Assembly: GCF_036227105.1 (NCBI RefSeq)
Contig: NZ_CP109434.1
Location: forward strand, 4,096,001 to 4,160,000
Direction: 5' to 3'
Length of the DNA: 64,000 nucleotides
Origin: Amycolatopsis sp. NBC_01488
GTDB lineage: Bacteria; Actinomycetota; Actinomycetes; Mycobacteriales; Pseudonocardiaceae
Positions 9,369 to 17,022 of this stretch are shown in pieces (position 1 is the stretch's first letter; each line of letters begins with the position of its first letter). A program made the position numbers and the translations under genes. Below the pieces are notes generated by a model. The model was not told the origin of the DNA. It worked only from the letters and a program-made list of their open reading frames with translations, and made no database searches.

Positions 9369-9712
9369 TCAGCAGGCCGCCGTCGCCGGCTTCCCGGCGA
9401 TCCGGTCCTTGACGAACGCCCGGACGTCGGCGTTGCCGGTGTAGACGAGCGTGATGTGGTCGGTGTCGTAGGTCTTCCACGTCTCCGCCACGCCCGCCGC
9501 GCAGTACGTCTTGTGCACGGCGTCGGCCTGCGCGAACTGCACCAGCTGGTCGCCGGTGGCGTGGTAGAGGAACACCGGGACGTGCGGCGGGCTGCCGCCG
9601 AGCTTGTTCTCGGTCAGCCGCGCGACCCACGCGGGCTTGATGTAGCCCGGGCCGGTCGTGTAGTCCGCGATCTTCTGGTTCGCGTACGTCGTGAGCAGCT
9701 CGAACGTGCACG
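9369..9712 (-). pseudogene. Secretory lipase (LIP-type), C-terminal fragment
   Basis: About 114 residues remain, from C-T-F-E-L-L-T-T-Y to the stop at 9369. V-F-L-Y-H-A-T-G-D-Q-L-V-Q-F and D-H-I-T-L-V-Y-T-G-N contain the Asp and His positions expected for the end of the alpha/beta hydrolase triad in secreted LIP-family lipases. The Gly-x-Ser-x-Gly half, signal peptide and start are all missing. The upstream DNA becomes an unrelated plus-strand coding tail at about 9713. It is a truncated gene with no start codon or ribosome-binding site. Confidence 0.7.
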
Positions 9713-9823
9713 CGCACCTACTCGCTGTCCGCGCTGCAGAACTGCGGCCCCTTCAACGACTACATCAGCGCGTTCGCCAAGAGCGACGGCAACTCGCTGG
9801 ACCTGAACCTCGTCAAGAAGTGA
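9713..9823 (+). pseudogene. Orphan C-terminal coding tail, unidentified
   Basis: A 36-residue open frame with good codon usage begins R-T-Y-S-L-S-A-L-Q-N-C-G-P-F and ends N-L-V-K-K before TGA at 9821. It has no start codon and abuts the opposite-strand lipase tail, so it looks like the 3' end of a gene whose body is gone. The family cannot be named from so little sequence. A short spacer and the ribosome-binding site of the next gene follow it. Confidence 0.4.
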
Positions 9824-9888
9824 CCCGAGCTGCCGGCCCCCGTCGCGCCGCGGCGGGGGCCGGTGCCACGCCCAGGAAGGGAGCGCCT

Positions 9889-10661
9889 GTGCGGAAAGCC
9901 CGGTGGTTGCTCGCGGCGGGCCTCGCCTGCCTGACCGTTTCCGCCCTGCCGGTCCCGTCCGCGCAGGCGTCGACGCCGATCGACAAGGAGCTGAACTTCA
10001 GCTGCCCGTTCCCGTTGATCGGCCGGCAGAAGCTGGACGTCGAGGTCAAGGCGTCCTTCGAGGTGCCGTCGGCACCTGGTGGCACCTTCACGACGTCGGA
10101 CCTGTCGGTCGCGGTGAGCGTGCCGGACAAGTCTGCCCGCGGCCTGGCGCTGGTCGGCGCGGCGAGCATCGAAGGGACGGCGTCCGCAGGGGTGACGCTG
10201 ACCGACGGTTCGCTGACGCTGCCGCTGAACCTGCCGTTGACCGTGGCGAAAACGCCGGTGCCGCCGTCGGGCACGTTCACCACGCAGGCGTCCGGTTCGG
10301 TGCCGCCGGTGCAAGGTCTTCGGGATCGTGCCCGCGACGGCCCACCTGCAGTTCAGCCCGGACGGGCCTGCAGACCGGCGAACTCACCGGCAGCGGGTTC
10401 GTCGCGCACGCGCACCTCGCGCTGGCGGTACCGCAGGTGACGCTGTTCGGGCTGCCGGTCGCCGACGCGGGCTGCCGGGCGAGCGCGCCGATCCCGGTCG
10501 ACCTGAAGACGGGTACCGGGTTCGCGCTCGCGTCGGGCGGTCCGGTGAGCGGGGAGTACACGATCCCGCCGCTGACCGGCTGCGGCGCGTTCACGGCGTA
10601 CCTGAGTTCGCTGGTCCACAGTGACGGCAACACGTTCGCTGTCACGTTGACCGCCCGCTGA
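9889..10661 (+). pseudogene. Secreted DUF6801 protein with two frameshifts
   Basis: A GTG at 9889 follows AGGAAGGG with 7-nt spacing and encodes a signal peptide ending near A-Q-A. The mature part starts with the DUF6801 hallmark F-S-C-P-F-P-L-I-G-R-Q and carries G-A-A-S-I-E-G-T-A-S-A further on. Reading is continuous to about 10310. It then continues in another frame (K-V-F-G-I-V-P-A-T-A-H-L) and shifts again near 10366 into G-L-Q-T-G-E-L-T-G, which runs to the stop at 10659. Two single-base changes within 60 bp would restore one protein of about 257 residues. This is either a real pseudogene or sequence error in a GC-rich tract. Confidence 0.7.
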
Positions 10662-10712
10662 GCGGGATTCACCTCCACCCGGTAGCTGTGCCGGACGACC
10701 GTTGTCGTGAAC

Positions 10713-10740
10713 TGTCGATTTCGCGCCCTCTCGCGTGACG
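10713..10740 (+). promoter_or_regulatory. Candidate ECF42-type promoter
   Basis: TGTCGA at 10713-10718 lies about 57 nt before the DGPF protein start and is followed about 16 nt later by CGTGACG. As I recall, ECF42 sigma factors recognise a TGTCGA -35 element and control their adjacent DGPF gene. The match therefore suggests autoregulation by the sigma factor at 11110. Confidence 0.5.
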
Positions 10741-10774
10741 GAGTAGGAAAGGACACGACCGAGAGGAAACGGAC

Positions 10775-11113
10775 ATGGCGCAGTACGCGGTGCTGATCTA
10801 CGAGCGGGTGCCCGCCGAAGACCTGCCGAAGGAGATCATGGACCGGCACCTGGGCTTGCCGGACCTGATCGCTTCGAAGGGCGGCAAGGTGACCGCGGGC
10901 CTGGCCCTGCAGCCCAACGAGACGGCCACCGCGATCCGCGGCGACCTGGTGACCGACGGGCCGTTCGTGGAGACCAAGGAGGTGCTGGCCGGGGTGTACG
11001 TCCTGGAGGCCCGCGACCTCGACCACGCGCTGGCCTGCGCGAAGCTGACGCCGGTCGTCGAAGGCGGCGTCGAGGTCCGGCCGCTCGTCGGCTTCCAGGT
11101 GGTGCCGGGCTGA
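10775..11113 (+). CDS. YCII-related DGPF-motif protein
   Basis: 112 residues from an ATG behind GAGAGGAA. The name-giving signature T-D-G-P-F-V-E-T-K-E is present at about residues 51-60, inside a small alpha/beta barrel-like YCII fold. The catalytic role of the family is unsettled. In actinobacteria such proteins are typically encoded next to ECF42 sigma factors, exactly as here. The stop codon overlaps the sigma gene's likely start, so the two are translationally coupled. Expression probably depends on the TGTCGA element upstream. Confidence 0.88.
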   Translation: MAQYAVLIYERVPAEDLPKEIMDRHLGLPDLIASKGGKVTAGLALQPNETATAIRGDLVTDGPFVETKEVLAGVYVLEARDLDHALACAKLTPVVEGGVEVRPLVGFQVVPG

Positions 11114-12333
11114 CGTCCGTCACCGACGCCGTCGCCGAAGCGCACCGTCGCGAGTGGGCCTACGTGCTCGCCGCGACGGTGCGGGTCACCCGCGACCTCG
11201 ACGAGGCCGAAGAGGCCGTCCAGGACGCCTACCTCCAGGCGCTGACGCGGTGGGCGGCCGACGGCGTCCCGGACCGGCCGGGCGCCTGGCTGACCACGGT
11301 CGCGCGCCGGAGTGCGCTCAACGGCGTCCGGCACCGGGAAGTGCTGCGGCGCAAGCTGCCGCTGCTGGTCGAGCCGGACGTCGAGGAGCCACCGGAGCCG
11401 GCCGGGCCGATCCCGGACGACCGGCTCCGGCTCGTCTTCACCTGCTGCCACCCGGCGCTCGCGCAGGCGGCCCAGATCGCGTTGACGCTCCGGCTGGTGT
11501 GCGGGGTCGCGACCGCCGACATCGCGCACGCGTTCCTGGTGCCCGAGCCGACGATGGCCGCCCGGCTCACCCGCGCCAAGAAGAAGATCGCGGCTGCGCG
11601 GATCCCGTACGCGGTGCCCGCGGCCGAGGAGCTGCCCTCGCGCGTGTCCGTCGTGCTGACCGTGCTGCACCTGCTCTATTCGGCCGGGCACACCGCGCCG
11701 TCGGGGGACGACCTGGTGCGCGACGAGCTGACCGGCCGCGCGCTGGACCTCGCGCGGATGCTGCGGGCCCTGCTGCCCGCCGACACCGAGGTCGCCGGGC
11801 TGCTGGCGCTCCTGCTGGTCCACCAGGCCCGGCGGGCGACCCGGACCGACGACGCCGGACGGCTGCTGCGGCTGGCAGACCAGGACCGCTCGCGCTGGGA
11901 CACTGCGATGATCGCCGAGGCCGACCGGCTCGTCGTCGAGGCGCTCGAGGGCGGCCCGCCCGGGCGGTTCGGCGTCCAGGCCGCGATCGCCGCCCTGCAC
12001 GCCCAAGCGCCCGGCTACGCCGAGACGGACTGGCCGCAGATCCTCACCCTCTACGACGTGCTGCTGCGCCTGTGGCCCTCGCCGGTCGTGGCGCTCAACC
12101 GCGCGGTCGCGCTGGCCATGGTCGACGGCCCGGCGGCCGCCCTCGGCGAGATCGCCCGGCTGGAGGCGGACGGCAGGCTGGCCGGCTACCGCTACCTGCC
12201 CGCCACCAAGGCCGACCTGCTGCACCGCCTCGGCCGCGACGCCGAAGCGGCCGACGCCTACCGGGCCGCGCTCGCGCTGAGCGACAACGCCGTCGAGCAG
12301 GAGTTCCTCGCCGCCCGGCTCAGCGGCGGTTGA
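11110..12333 (+). CDS. ECF42-type RNA polymerase sigma factor with C-terminal helical extension
   Basis: Residues about 10-75 are sigma region 2 (R-D-L-D-E-A-E-E-A-V-Q-D-A-Y). About 110-160 are region 4, with A-D-I-A-H-A-F-L-V-P-E-P-T-M-A-A-R-L-T-R-A as the DNA-binding helix-turn-helix. About 240 further residues form a TPR-like DUF6596 extension typical of ECF42. The best start is CTG at 11110, because it overlaps the preceding TGA (CTGA), has AGGTGG 7 nt upstream and preserves region 2. The first GTG, at 11164, would cut off the first helix. With CTG the protein is 407 residues, the usual length. No anti-sigma gene is nearby, and the C-terminal extension may replace it. It ends overlapping the convergent gene by 14 nt. 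Confidence 0.85.
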   Translation: MTSVTDAVAEAHRREWAYVLAATVRVTRDLDEAEEAVQDAYLQALTRWAADGVPDRPGAWLTTVARRSALNGVRHREVLRRKLPLLVEPDVEEPPEPAGPIPDDRLRLVFTCCHPALAQAAQIALTLRLVCGVATADIAHAFLVPEPTMAARLTRAKKKIAAARIPYAVPAAEELPSRVSVVLTVLHLLYSAGHTAPSGDDLVRDELTGRALDLARMLRALLPADTEVAGLLALLLVHQARRATRTDDAGRLLRLADQDRSRWDTAMIAEADRLVVEALEGGPPGRFGVQAAIAALHAQAPGYAETDWPQILTLYDVLLRLWPSPVVALNRAVALAMVDGPAAALGEIARLEADGRLAGYRYLPATKADLLHRLGRDAEAADAYRAALALSDNAVEQEFLAARLSGG

Positions 12334-12667
12334 GCAGCAGGACGAACCCGGCGGCCGAAAGGAGCAGCGCCGCCAGGAAGAACGCGCCGTGCAGCACAGC
12401 GCCCATGGCGACGTCCCCGAACAGCTGCACCACCAGGTCCACGATGCCGAGCGAGCCGACGATCGCCAGCGCGGCGCGCGTTCCCTTGACTCCGCGGTAC
12501 CCGCCGTAGACGAGCAGCGCCCACAGGCCGGCGCCGACGACGTACGCGAGGATCGCGACCGGGAGCGGGACCGCGGCCTCGACGGCGGACCGGCGGCCGC
12601 CCAGCAGCGAGCCGAGGAACCAGCACGCCGTGGCGCCCCACCAGGCGAAAGCGGCGCGCGGGGACAT
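12320..12667 (-). CDS. Small four-helix membrane protein, unknown function
   Basis: 115 residues, ATG start, with four hydrophobic segments (about 8-25, 33-54, 64-84, 90-112) and almost no loops. There is no conserved domain that I can name. The 3' end overlaps the convergent sigma factor gene by 14 nt. It may be a DoxX-like or general actinobacterial membrane protein. Confidence 0.6.
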   Translation of the reverse strand: MSPRAAFAWWGATACWFLGSLLGGRRSAVEAAVPLPVAILAYVVGAGLWALLVYGGYRGVKGTRAALAIVGSLGIVDLVVQLFGDVAMGAVLHGAFFLAALLLSAAGFVLLLNRR

Positions 12668-12863
12668 CTCCGCAGGGTAGAACCGGACCGTCCGGTTCCG
12701 GCACGGTCACGACCCGAACCGTTACCCGCCCGGTGGCACGCCGGGGTGCTATAAAGCGCTACCTCCGGGGGACCGGTTTCACGGCCGTAGGCGGCCGCCG
12801 CCGGTGCCGCTAGGGTGATCGTCTGGATGTGCTGGCTCGAGGGCAGCCGAACGGGAGACGCCG

Positions 12864-14066
12864 GTGACCGCCGCGCACGACTCATCGTGGGACTCCGGCA
12901 CCCGCTTGCGCGTGCTGCTGGTCGAAGACGACGACGGTGACGCGCTGCTGGTCGAGGAAATGCTCACGGACACGTCCGTGCCGTTCTCGCTCGAACGCGT
13001 CGAAACGCTGGCCGCCGCGCTGGCCGGCCCGCTCACCGCCGACTGCGTCGTGCTCGACCTCCAGCTGCCCGACGCGATGGGCCTGAGCGGCCTGACCAAG
13101 CTCGGCCAGCACGCGCCCGGCGTCGCGGTCGTCGTCCTGACCGGCGGCCACGACCAGGCCACCGGGGTCGCCGCGGTCGCCGCCGGCGCGCAGGACTACC
13201 TCGTCAAGGACCAGGTCGACGGGCCGCTGCTGGTTAAGGCGCTGCGCTTCGCCCGCGAACGCAAGCGCGCCGAGCAGGTCGAGCAGCAGTTCCTGCAGCA
13301 GCAGCTGCTCGCCAGGGAGAACGCGCGGCTCGAACGCGGCCTGCTGCCCGTGCCGCTGCTGCGCGACCCGCACCTCGAACTGGCCTCCCGCTACCGCCCG
13401 GGCCGCAACGGTTCCCTGCTGGGCGGCGACTTCTACGACGCGATCGAGCTCGCCGACGGCGCCGTGCACATGATGATCGGCGACGTCTGCGGGCACGGCC
13501 CGGACGAGGCCGCGCTCGGCGTCGCGCTGCGGATCGCGTGGCGCTCGCTCGTGATGGCCGGCCTGCCGATGGCCGACGTGCTGAGCATGGTCGAGCGGGT
13601 ACTGGTGCACGAGCGGATCGAGCCGCTGTTCGCCACCGTCTGCATGGTCGTCGTCGCGCCGGACCGAAGATCCCTGCGCCTGTCGCTGGCCGGGCACCTG
13701 CCGCCGCTGCTGCTCACCCCCGGCGACGGGCACCTGCTCTCCGGCGAACGCCTCGGCGTCCCGCTCGGGATCGTCGACGGCTCGAAGTGGGAGGCGCTCG
13801 ACGTGCCGCTGGAACCGGGCTGGTCGTTGCTGCTCTACACCGACGGCGTGTTCGAGGGCCGCGTCGGCGCCGGGTCGGAACGGCTCGGCCACGAGCGGAT
13901 GGCCGCCATCGTCCTCGAGATCCAGCACCGGACCGGGTTGACCGGCACCGACCTGCTCGACGAGCTGATCGCCCGCGCCGAGCGGCTCAACTCCGGGCCG
14001 CTCGACGACGACGTCGCCCTCGCCCTGCTCAGCCACGACCCGGAGGCCCCGGCTGATGAGCACTGA
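12864..14066 (+). CDS. Response-regulator/PP2C (SpoIIE) phosphatase, RsbU-like
   Basis: 400 residues from GTG, with GGGAGA upstream. Residues about 15-130 are a CheY-like receiver: acidic pocket E-D-D-D, phosphoacceptor Asp65 in C-V-V-L-D-L-Q-L-P, and Lys in Y-L-V-K-D. A coiled linker (about 135-165) leads to a PP2C domain with G-G-D-F-Y-D and G-D-V-C-G-H-G-P, which bind the metal ions. It should dephosphorylate a phospho-STAS anti-anti-sigma protein when its receiver is phosphorylated, releasing a stress sigma factor from its anti-sigma kinase. The kinase gene overlaps its end by 11 nt, and the STAS and HATPase genes lie downstream. Confidence 0.9.
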   Translation: MTAAHDSSWDSGTRLRVLLVEDDDGDALLVEEMLTDTSVPFSLERVETLAAALAGPLTADCVVLDLQLPDAMGLSGLTKLGQHAPGVAVVVLTGGHDQATGVAAVAAGAQDYLVKDQVDGPLLVKALRFARERKRAEQVEQQFLQQQLLARENARLERGLLPVPLLRDPHLELASRYRPGRNGSLLGGDFYDAIELADGAVHMMIGDVCGHGPDEAALGVALRIAWRSLVMAGLPMADVLSMVERVLVHERIEPLFATVCMVVVAPDRRSLRLSLAGHLPPLLLTPGDGHLLSGERLGVPLGIVDGSKWEALDVPLEPGWSLLLYTDGVFEGRVGAGSERLGHERMAAIVLEIQHRTGLTGTDLLDELIARAERLNSGPLDDDVALALLSHDPEAPADEH

Positions 14067-15576
14067 AGCACGCGGCTGGCCGATCGGCCGCTGGCTGACC
14101 CTGTTCGCCGTCGCCGAAGCCGTGCTGCTGCTCGCCGCGCTGGTCGGCGGCGCGGTCGCGCTCGGCAACCTCACCACGGCCCGCAACACGCTCCTCGACG
14201 TCATCGCGCCGCAGCGGCTGGCCGCGTCGCAGCTGTCCACCGCGCTGCTGAACCAGGAGACCGGCGTCCGCGGCTACCAGCTCGGCCGGAAGCCGGACTT
14301 CCTGACGCCCTACACCGACGGCGTCCGCTCGCAGGCCGACGCGGTCGCGCAGCTGCGGCAGCTCGGCGCGGTACCCGGCACGCAGATCGGCGACGACCTG
14401 GACACCGTCCTGCGCGCGGCCGCCACCTGGCAGGCCTCGGCCGCGCCGACCATCGCGCCCGGGGCCGCCCCGGTGACCGCGGCGCAGGTCGAGCGCGGCC
14501 GGACGCAGTTCGACGCGGTCCGCCGCGCCCTGGACGCCCAGCTCGCCCACCTCGGCGCGGTCCGCGACGCCGGCCGCGTCGACCTCGACGGCGCGGCGAC
14601 CTTCCTGACGTCCATGCTCGTCGCGGTCGCGGTGCTGGTCGTGCTGTTGTTCGTGGTGCTGTTCCTCGGCCTGCGGCAGGTCATCACCCGGCCGATCCTG
14701 CGGCTGGCGGGTGAGGTCCGCCACGTCGCCGACCAGGACGTCCGCCGTCCGGTGAACGGGAGCGGGCCGCGCGAGATCGCCCAGCTCGGCGCCGACGTCG
14801 AGGCCATGCGGCTGCGCATCCTCGACGAGGTCGCCGAACTCGAACAGGCGCACGCGATGCTCGACCGGCGCACGCGCGAGCTGGAGCGGTCGAACGCCGA
14901 CCTGGAACAGTTCGCCTACGTCGCTTCGCACGACCTGCAGGAGCCGCTGCGGAAGGTGGCGAGCTTCTGCCAGCTGCTCCAGCGCCGCTACCAGGGCCTG
15001 CTCGACGAGCGCGGCGAGCAGTACATCGAGTACGCCGTCGACGGCGCGAAGCGGATGCAGGGCCTGATCAACGACCTCCTGGCGTTCTCGCGGGTCGGCC
15101 GGAACCCGGGCGAGCACGTCGTGGTCGAGACGGGCAGGCTGGTCGACGACGCGCTCGCGAACCTGGAGGTCGCGCTTTCGCTGAGCGGCGGCAAGGTCGA
15201 GCGCGGCGAGCTGCCCGAGGTGCGCGTCGAGCCGGCGCTGATGACGGCGGTGTTCCAGAACCTGATCGGCAACGCCCTGAAGTTCAACGGCGAGACACCG
15301 CCGGAGGTGCGCGTCACCGCGGAGCGCGACGGCGACGACTGGGTGTTTTCGGTGTCGGACAACGGGATCGGCATCGACCCGGAGTACGCCGAACGGATCT
15401 TCGCGCTGTTCCAGCGGCTGCACACCCGCAACGCCTACCCGGGCACCGGGATCGGGTTGGCCCTGTGCCGCCGGATCGTCGAGTACCACGGTGGCCGGAT
15501 CTGGCTCGACACCGAAGCCGAGGACACCACGTTCCGCTTCACCCTGCCGGCCACCGAGGAGAGTGGGGGCGCATGA
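14056..15576 (+). CDS. Membrane histidine kinase with CHASE3 and HAMP domains
   Basis: 506 residues. TM1 is at about 14-36. An extracytoplasmic CHASE3 domain follows (N-Q-E-T-G-V-R-G-Y-Q-L), then TM2 (about 178-200), HAMP, and a HisKA helix with the phosphorylatable His in Y-V-A-S-H-D-L-Q-E-P-L. The HATPase has N-L-I-G-N-A-L-K-F-N and D-N-G-I-G-I-D. The H-box style is that of bacteriophytochrome-like kinases, which often pair with single-domain Rcp1-type regulators such as the next gene. It probably phosphorylates that regulator and/or the receiver of the upstream phosphatase. It is coupled to the next gene by an ATGA overlap. Confidence 0.9.
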   Translation: MSTEARGWPIGRWLTLFAVAEAVLLLAALVGGAVALGNLTTARNTLLDVIAPQRLAASQLSTALLNQETGVRGYQLGRKPDFLTPYTDGVRSQADAVAQLRQLGAVPGTQIGDDLDTVLRAAATWQASAAPTIAPGAAPVTAAQVERGRTQFDAVRRALDAQLAHLGAVRDAGRVDLDGAATFLTSMLVAVAVLVVLLFVVLFLGLRQVITRPILRLAGEVRHVADQDVRRPVNGSGPREIAQLGADVEAMRLRILDEVAELEQAHAMLDRRTRELERSNADLEQFAYVASHDLQEPLRKVASFCQLLQRRYQGLLDERGEQYIEYAVDGAKRMQGLINDLLAFSRVGRNPGEHVVVETGRLVDDALANLEVALSLSGGKVERGELPEVRVEPALMTAVFQNLIGNALKFNGETPPEVRVTAERDGDDWVFSVSDNGIGIDPEYAERIFALFQRLHTRNAYPGTGIGLALCRRIVEYHGGRIWLDTEAEDTTFRFTLPATEESGGA

Positions 15577-16013
15577 CGCCGTCGCCGGTCCCGATCGACA
15601 TCCTGCTCGTCGAGGACGACCCCGGTGACGTGCTGATGACCCGGGAAGCCTTCGAGCACCACAAGATCCGCAACGCCCTGCACGTCGCGAGCGACGGCGT
15701 CGAGGCCCTCGAGTTCCTCAACCGCGAGGGCCGGTTCGCGGCGGCGCCGCGGCCGGGGCTGATCCTGCTGGACCTCAACCTGCCCCGCAAGGACGGCCGG
15801 GAGCTGCTCGGCGAGATCAAGCAGGACCCGGAGCTGCGCACCATCCCCGTGGTCGTGCTGACGACGTCCGAAGCGGAGGAGGACATCGTGCGCAGCTACG
15901 ACCTGCACGCCAACGCCTACGTCACCAAGCCGGTCGACTTCGAGAAGTTCGTCGAGGTGGTCCGGAAGATCGACGAGTTCTGGGTCACCGTGGTCCAGCT
16001 GCCGCATCGGTAG
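15573..16013 (+). CDS. Single-domain response regulator, Rcp1-like
   Basis: 146 residues forming a lone CheY-like receiver: acidic pair E-D-D-P, phosphoacceptor Asp in L-I-L-L-D-L-N-L-P, Thr in L-T-T-S and Lys in Y-V-T-K-P-V. The insertion between beta2 and alpha2 (H-H-K-I-R-N-A) is typical of Rcp1-type regulators of phytochrome-like kinases. There is no output domain, so it acts by protein contact or as a phosphate sink for the kinase encoded immediately upstream (ATGA overlap). Its 3' end is followed 34 nt later by the STAS gene. Confidence 0.9.
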   Translation: MTPSPVPIDILLVEDDPGDVLMTREAFEHHKIRNALHVASDGVEALEFLNREGRFAAAPRPGLILLDLNLPRKDGRELLGEIKQDPELRTIPVVVLTTSEAEEDIVRSYDLHANAYVTKPVDFEKFVEVVRKIDEFWVTVVQLPHR

Positions 16014-16047
16014 CGGCCATCGTCGGCGTGGGGCACGATAAGGGGCT

Positions 16048-16407
16048 GTGACCTCTTCATCCCGGGATCTTCCCGCCGTCGAGCTGGCGGTCACGCTCGA
16101 CTGGCGGGACACGGCCGCGGTGCTGCGCGTGGCGGGGGAGATCGACCTGGTGAGCGCGCCGGAGTTCGAGGAGGTCGTCGACGTCGTGCTGGCCGACGGG
16201 CCGCGGACGCTGGTGGTCGACCTGCGCGCGGTGACGTTCTTCTGCTCGGCGGGCCTGCAGGTGCTCGCGGCGGCGCACCGCAGGCTGCCCGAGGGCGCGC
16301 TGCGGGTGGTGAGCGATTCGCCGGTGACGTCAGGGCCGCTCAAGACCACCGGCCTCGACACGTGGATCGGCATCCACGCGACGGTCGACGAGGCGCTCCG
16401 CCGGTGA
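16048..16407 (+). CDS. STAS anti-sigma factor antagonist
   Basis: 119 residues from GTG. The STAS domain fills the protein; T-F-F-C-S-A-G-L-Q-V-L contains the conserved Ser that an RsbW-type kinase phosphorylates. I-D-L-V-S-A-P-E-F is the N-terminal strand-helix signature. Unphosphorylated, it would bind the anti-sigma HATPase, and the PP2C phosphatase at 12864 is the natural reactivating enzyme. The stop overlaps the next start (GTGA), so the two partners are co-translated. Little Shine-Dalgarno sequence is visible, and GATAAG just upstream could be a -10 element of a nearly leaderless transcript. Confidence 0.88.
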   Translation: MTSSSRDLPAVELAVTLDWRDTAAVLRVAGEIDLVSAPEFEEVVDVVLADGPRTLVVDLRAVTFFCSAGLQVLAAAHRRLPEGALRVVSDSPVTSGPLKTTGLDTWIGIHATVDEALRR

Positions 16408-16847
16408 CGGCCCAGGAAGGCGACCCCCCGATGGACGAACCCCCGGGACCGTTCCGCTGCCACGGCGTACAGGCCGTGCCCCAGGCCCTGCGGCGCCTCC
16501 GGCACGACCTGACGGCGTGGGTCCTCTCGGCCGGCGTCGAAGCGGGGCGGGCGCAGGACATCGTGCTGGCGAGCTACGAGGCGCTGGCGAACGTGGCGGA
16601 CCACGCGTACGACAGCGCGGGTTCCGGCGTGGTCGACGTCGACGCGGCGGTGCACCCGGACCGGATCGAGGTGGTCATCAGCGACCACGGGAAGTGGCGG
16701 ACGCCGGTGGTCGACCCGCGGCCGATTTCGGTGCGGGGCCGGGGGTTGCTGCTGCTGCGGGCGAGCGCCGACCGGGCGGACATCGCGTCGGGCGAGTCGG
16801 GGACCGTGGTGACGCTGGCATGGGACCTGGCGCCGGTCCGTCCTTGA
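16404..16847 (+). CDS. RsbW-like ATP-binding anti-sigma factor kinase
   Basis: 147 residues of HATPase_c fold. A-L-A-N-V-A-D-H-A-Y-D is the N-box, and R-G-R-G-L-L-L-L-R-A is the glycine-rich lid. It would phosphorylate the STAS protein encoded immediately upstream and sequester a sigma factor, but no sigma gene lies in this cluster. The GTG at 16404 overlaps the previous stop (GTGA). An ATG at 16431 with AGGAAGG 10 nt upstream is an alternative that loses only nine disordered residues. Confidence 0.87.
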   Translation: MTAQEGDPPMDEPPGPFRCHGVQAVPQALRRLRHDLTAWVLSAGVEAGRAQDIVLASYEALANVADHAYDSAGSGVVDVDAAVHPDRIEVVISDHGKWRTPVVDPRPISVRGRGLLLLRASADRADIASGESGTVVTLAWDLAPVRP

Positions 16848-16975
16848 TCGGTTCGCCTGATCGTGTGATGAACTGCTGTTCGAACGCCGCTACCTTGGAG
16901 AGATGGACAGCATCTCGATCCCGGCGGACGCGGTCGGCCGTAGGCCAGGAAATCGTTGTGCCGTAAGGAAAAGAA

Positions 16976-17008
16976 GCGGGCCCGCGGCCGGATTCGCCGC
17001 GGGCCCGC
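16976..17008 (-). terminator. Rho-independent terminator of the phosphoesterase operon
   Basis: A perfect 12-bp stem pairs 16976-16987 with 16997-17008 around a 9-nt loop. On the minus strand it is followed by TTCTTTTCC. It lies 14 nt past the stop codon of the gene ending at 17023. Confidence 0.85.
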
Positions 17009-17022
17009 CCTTCGCCCGATTT

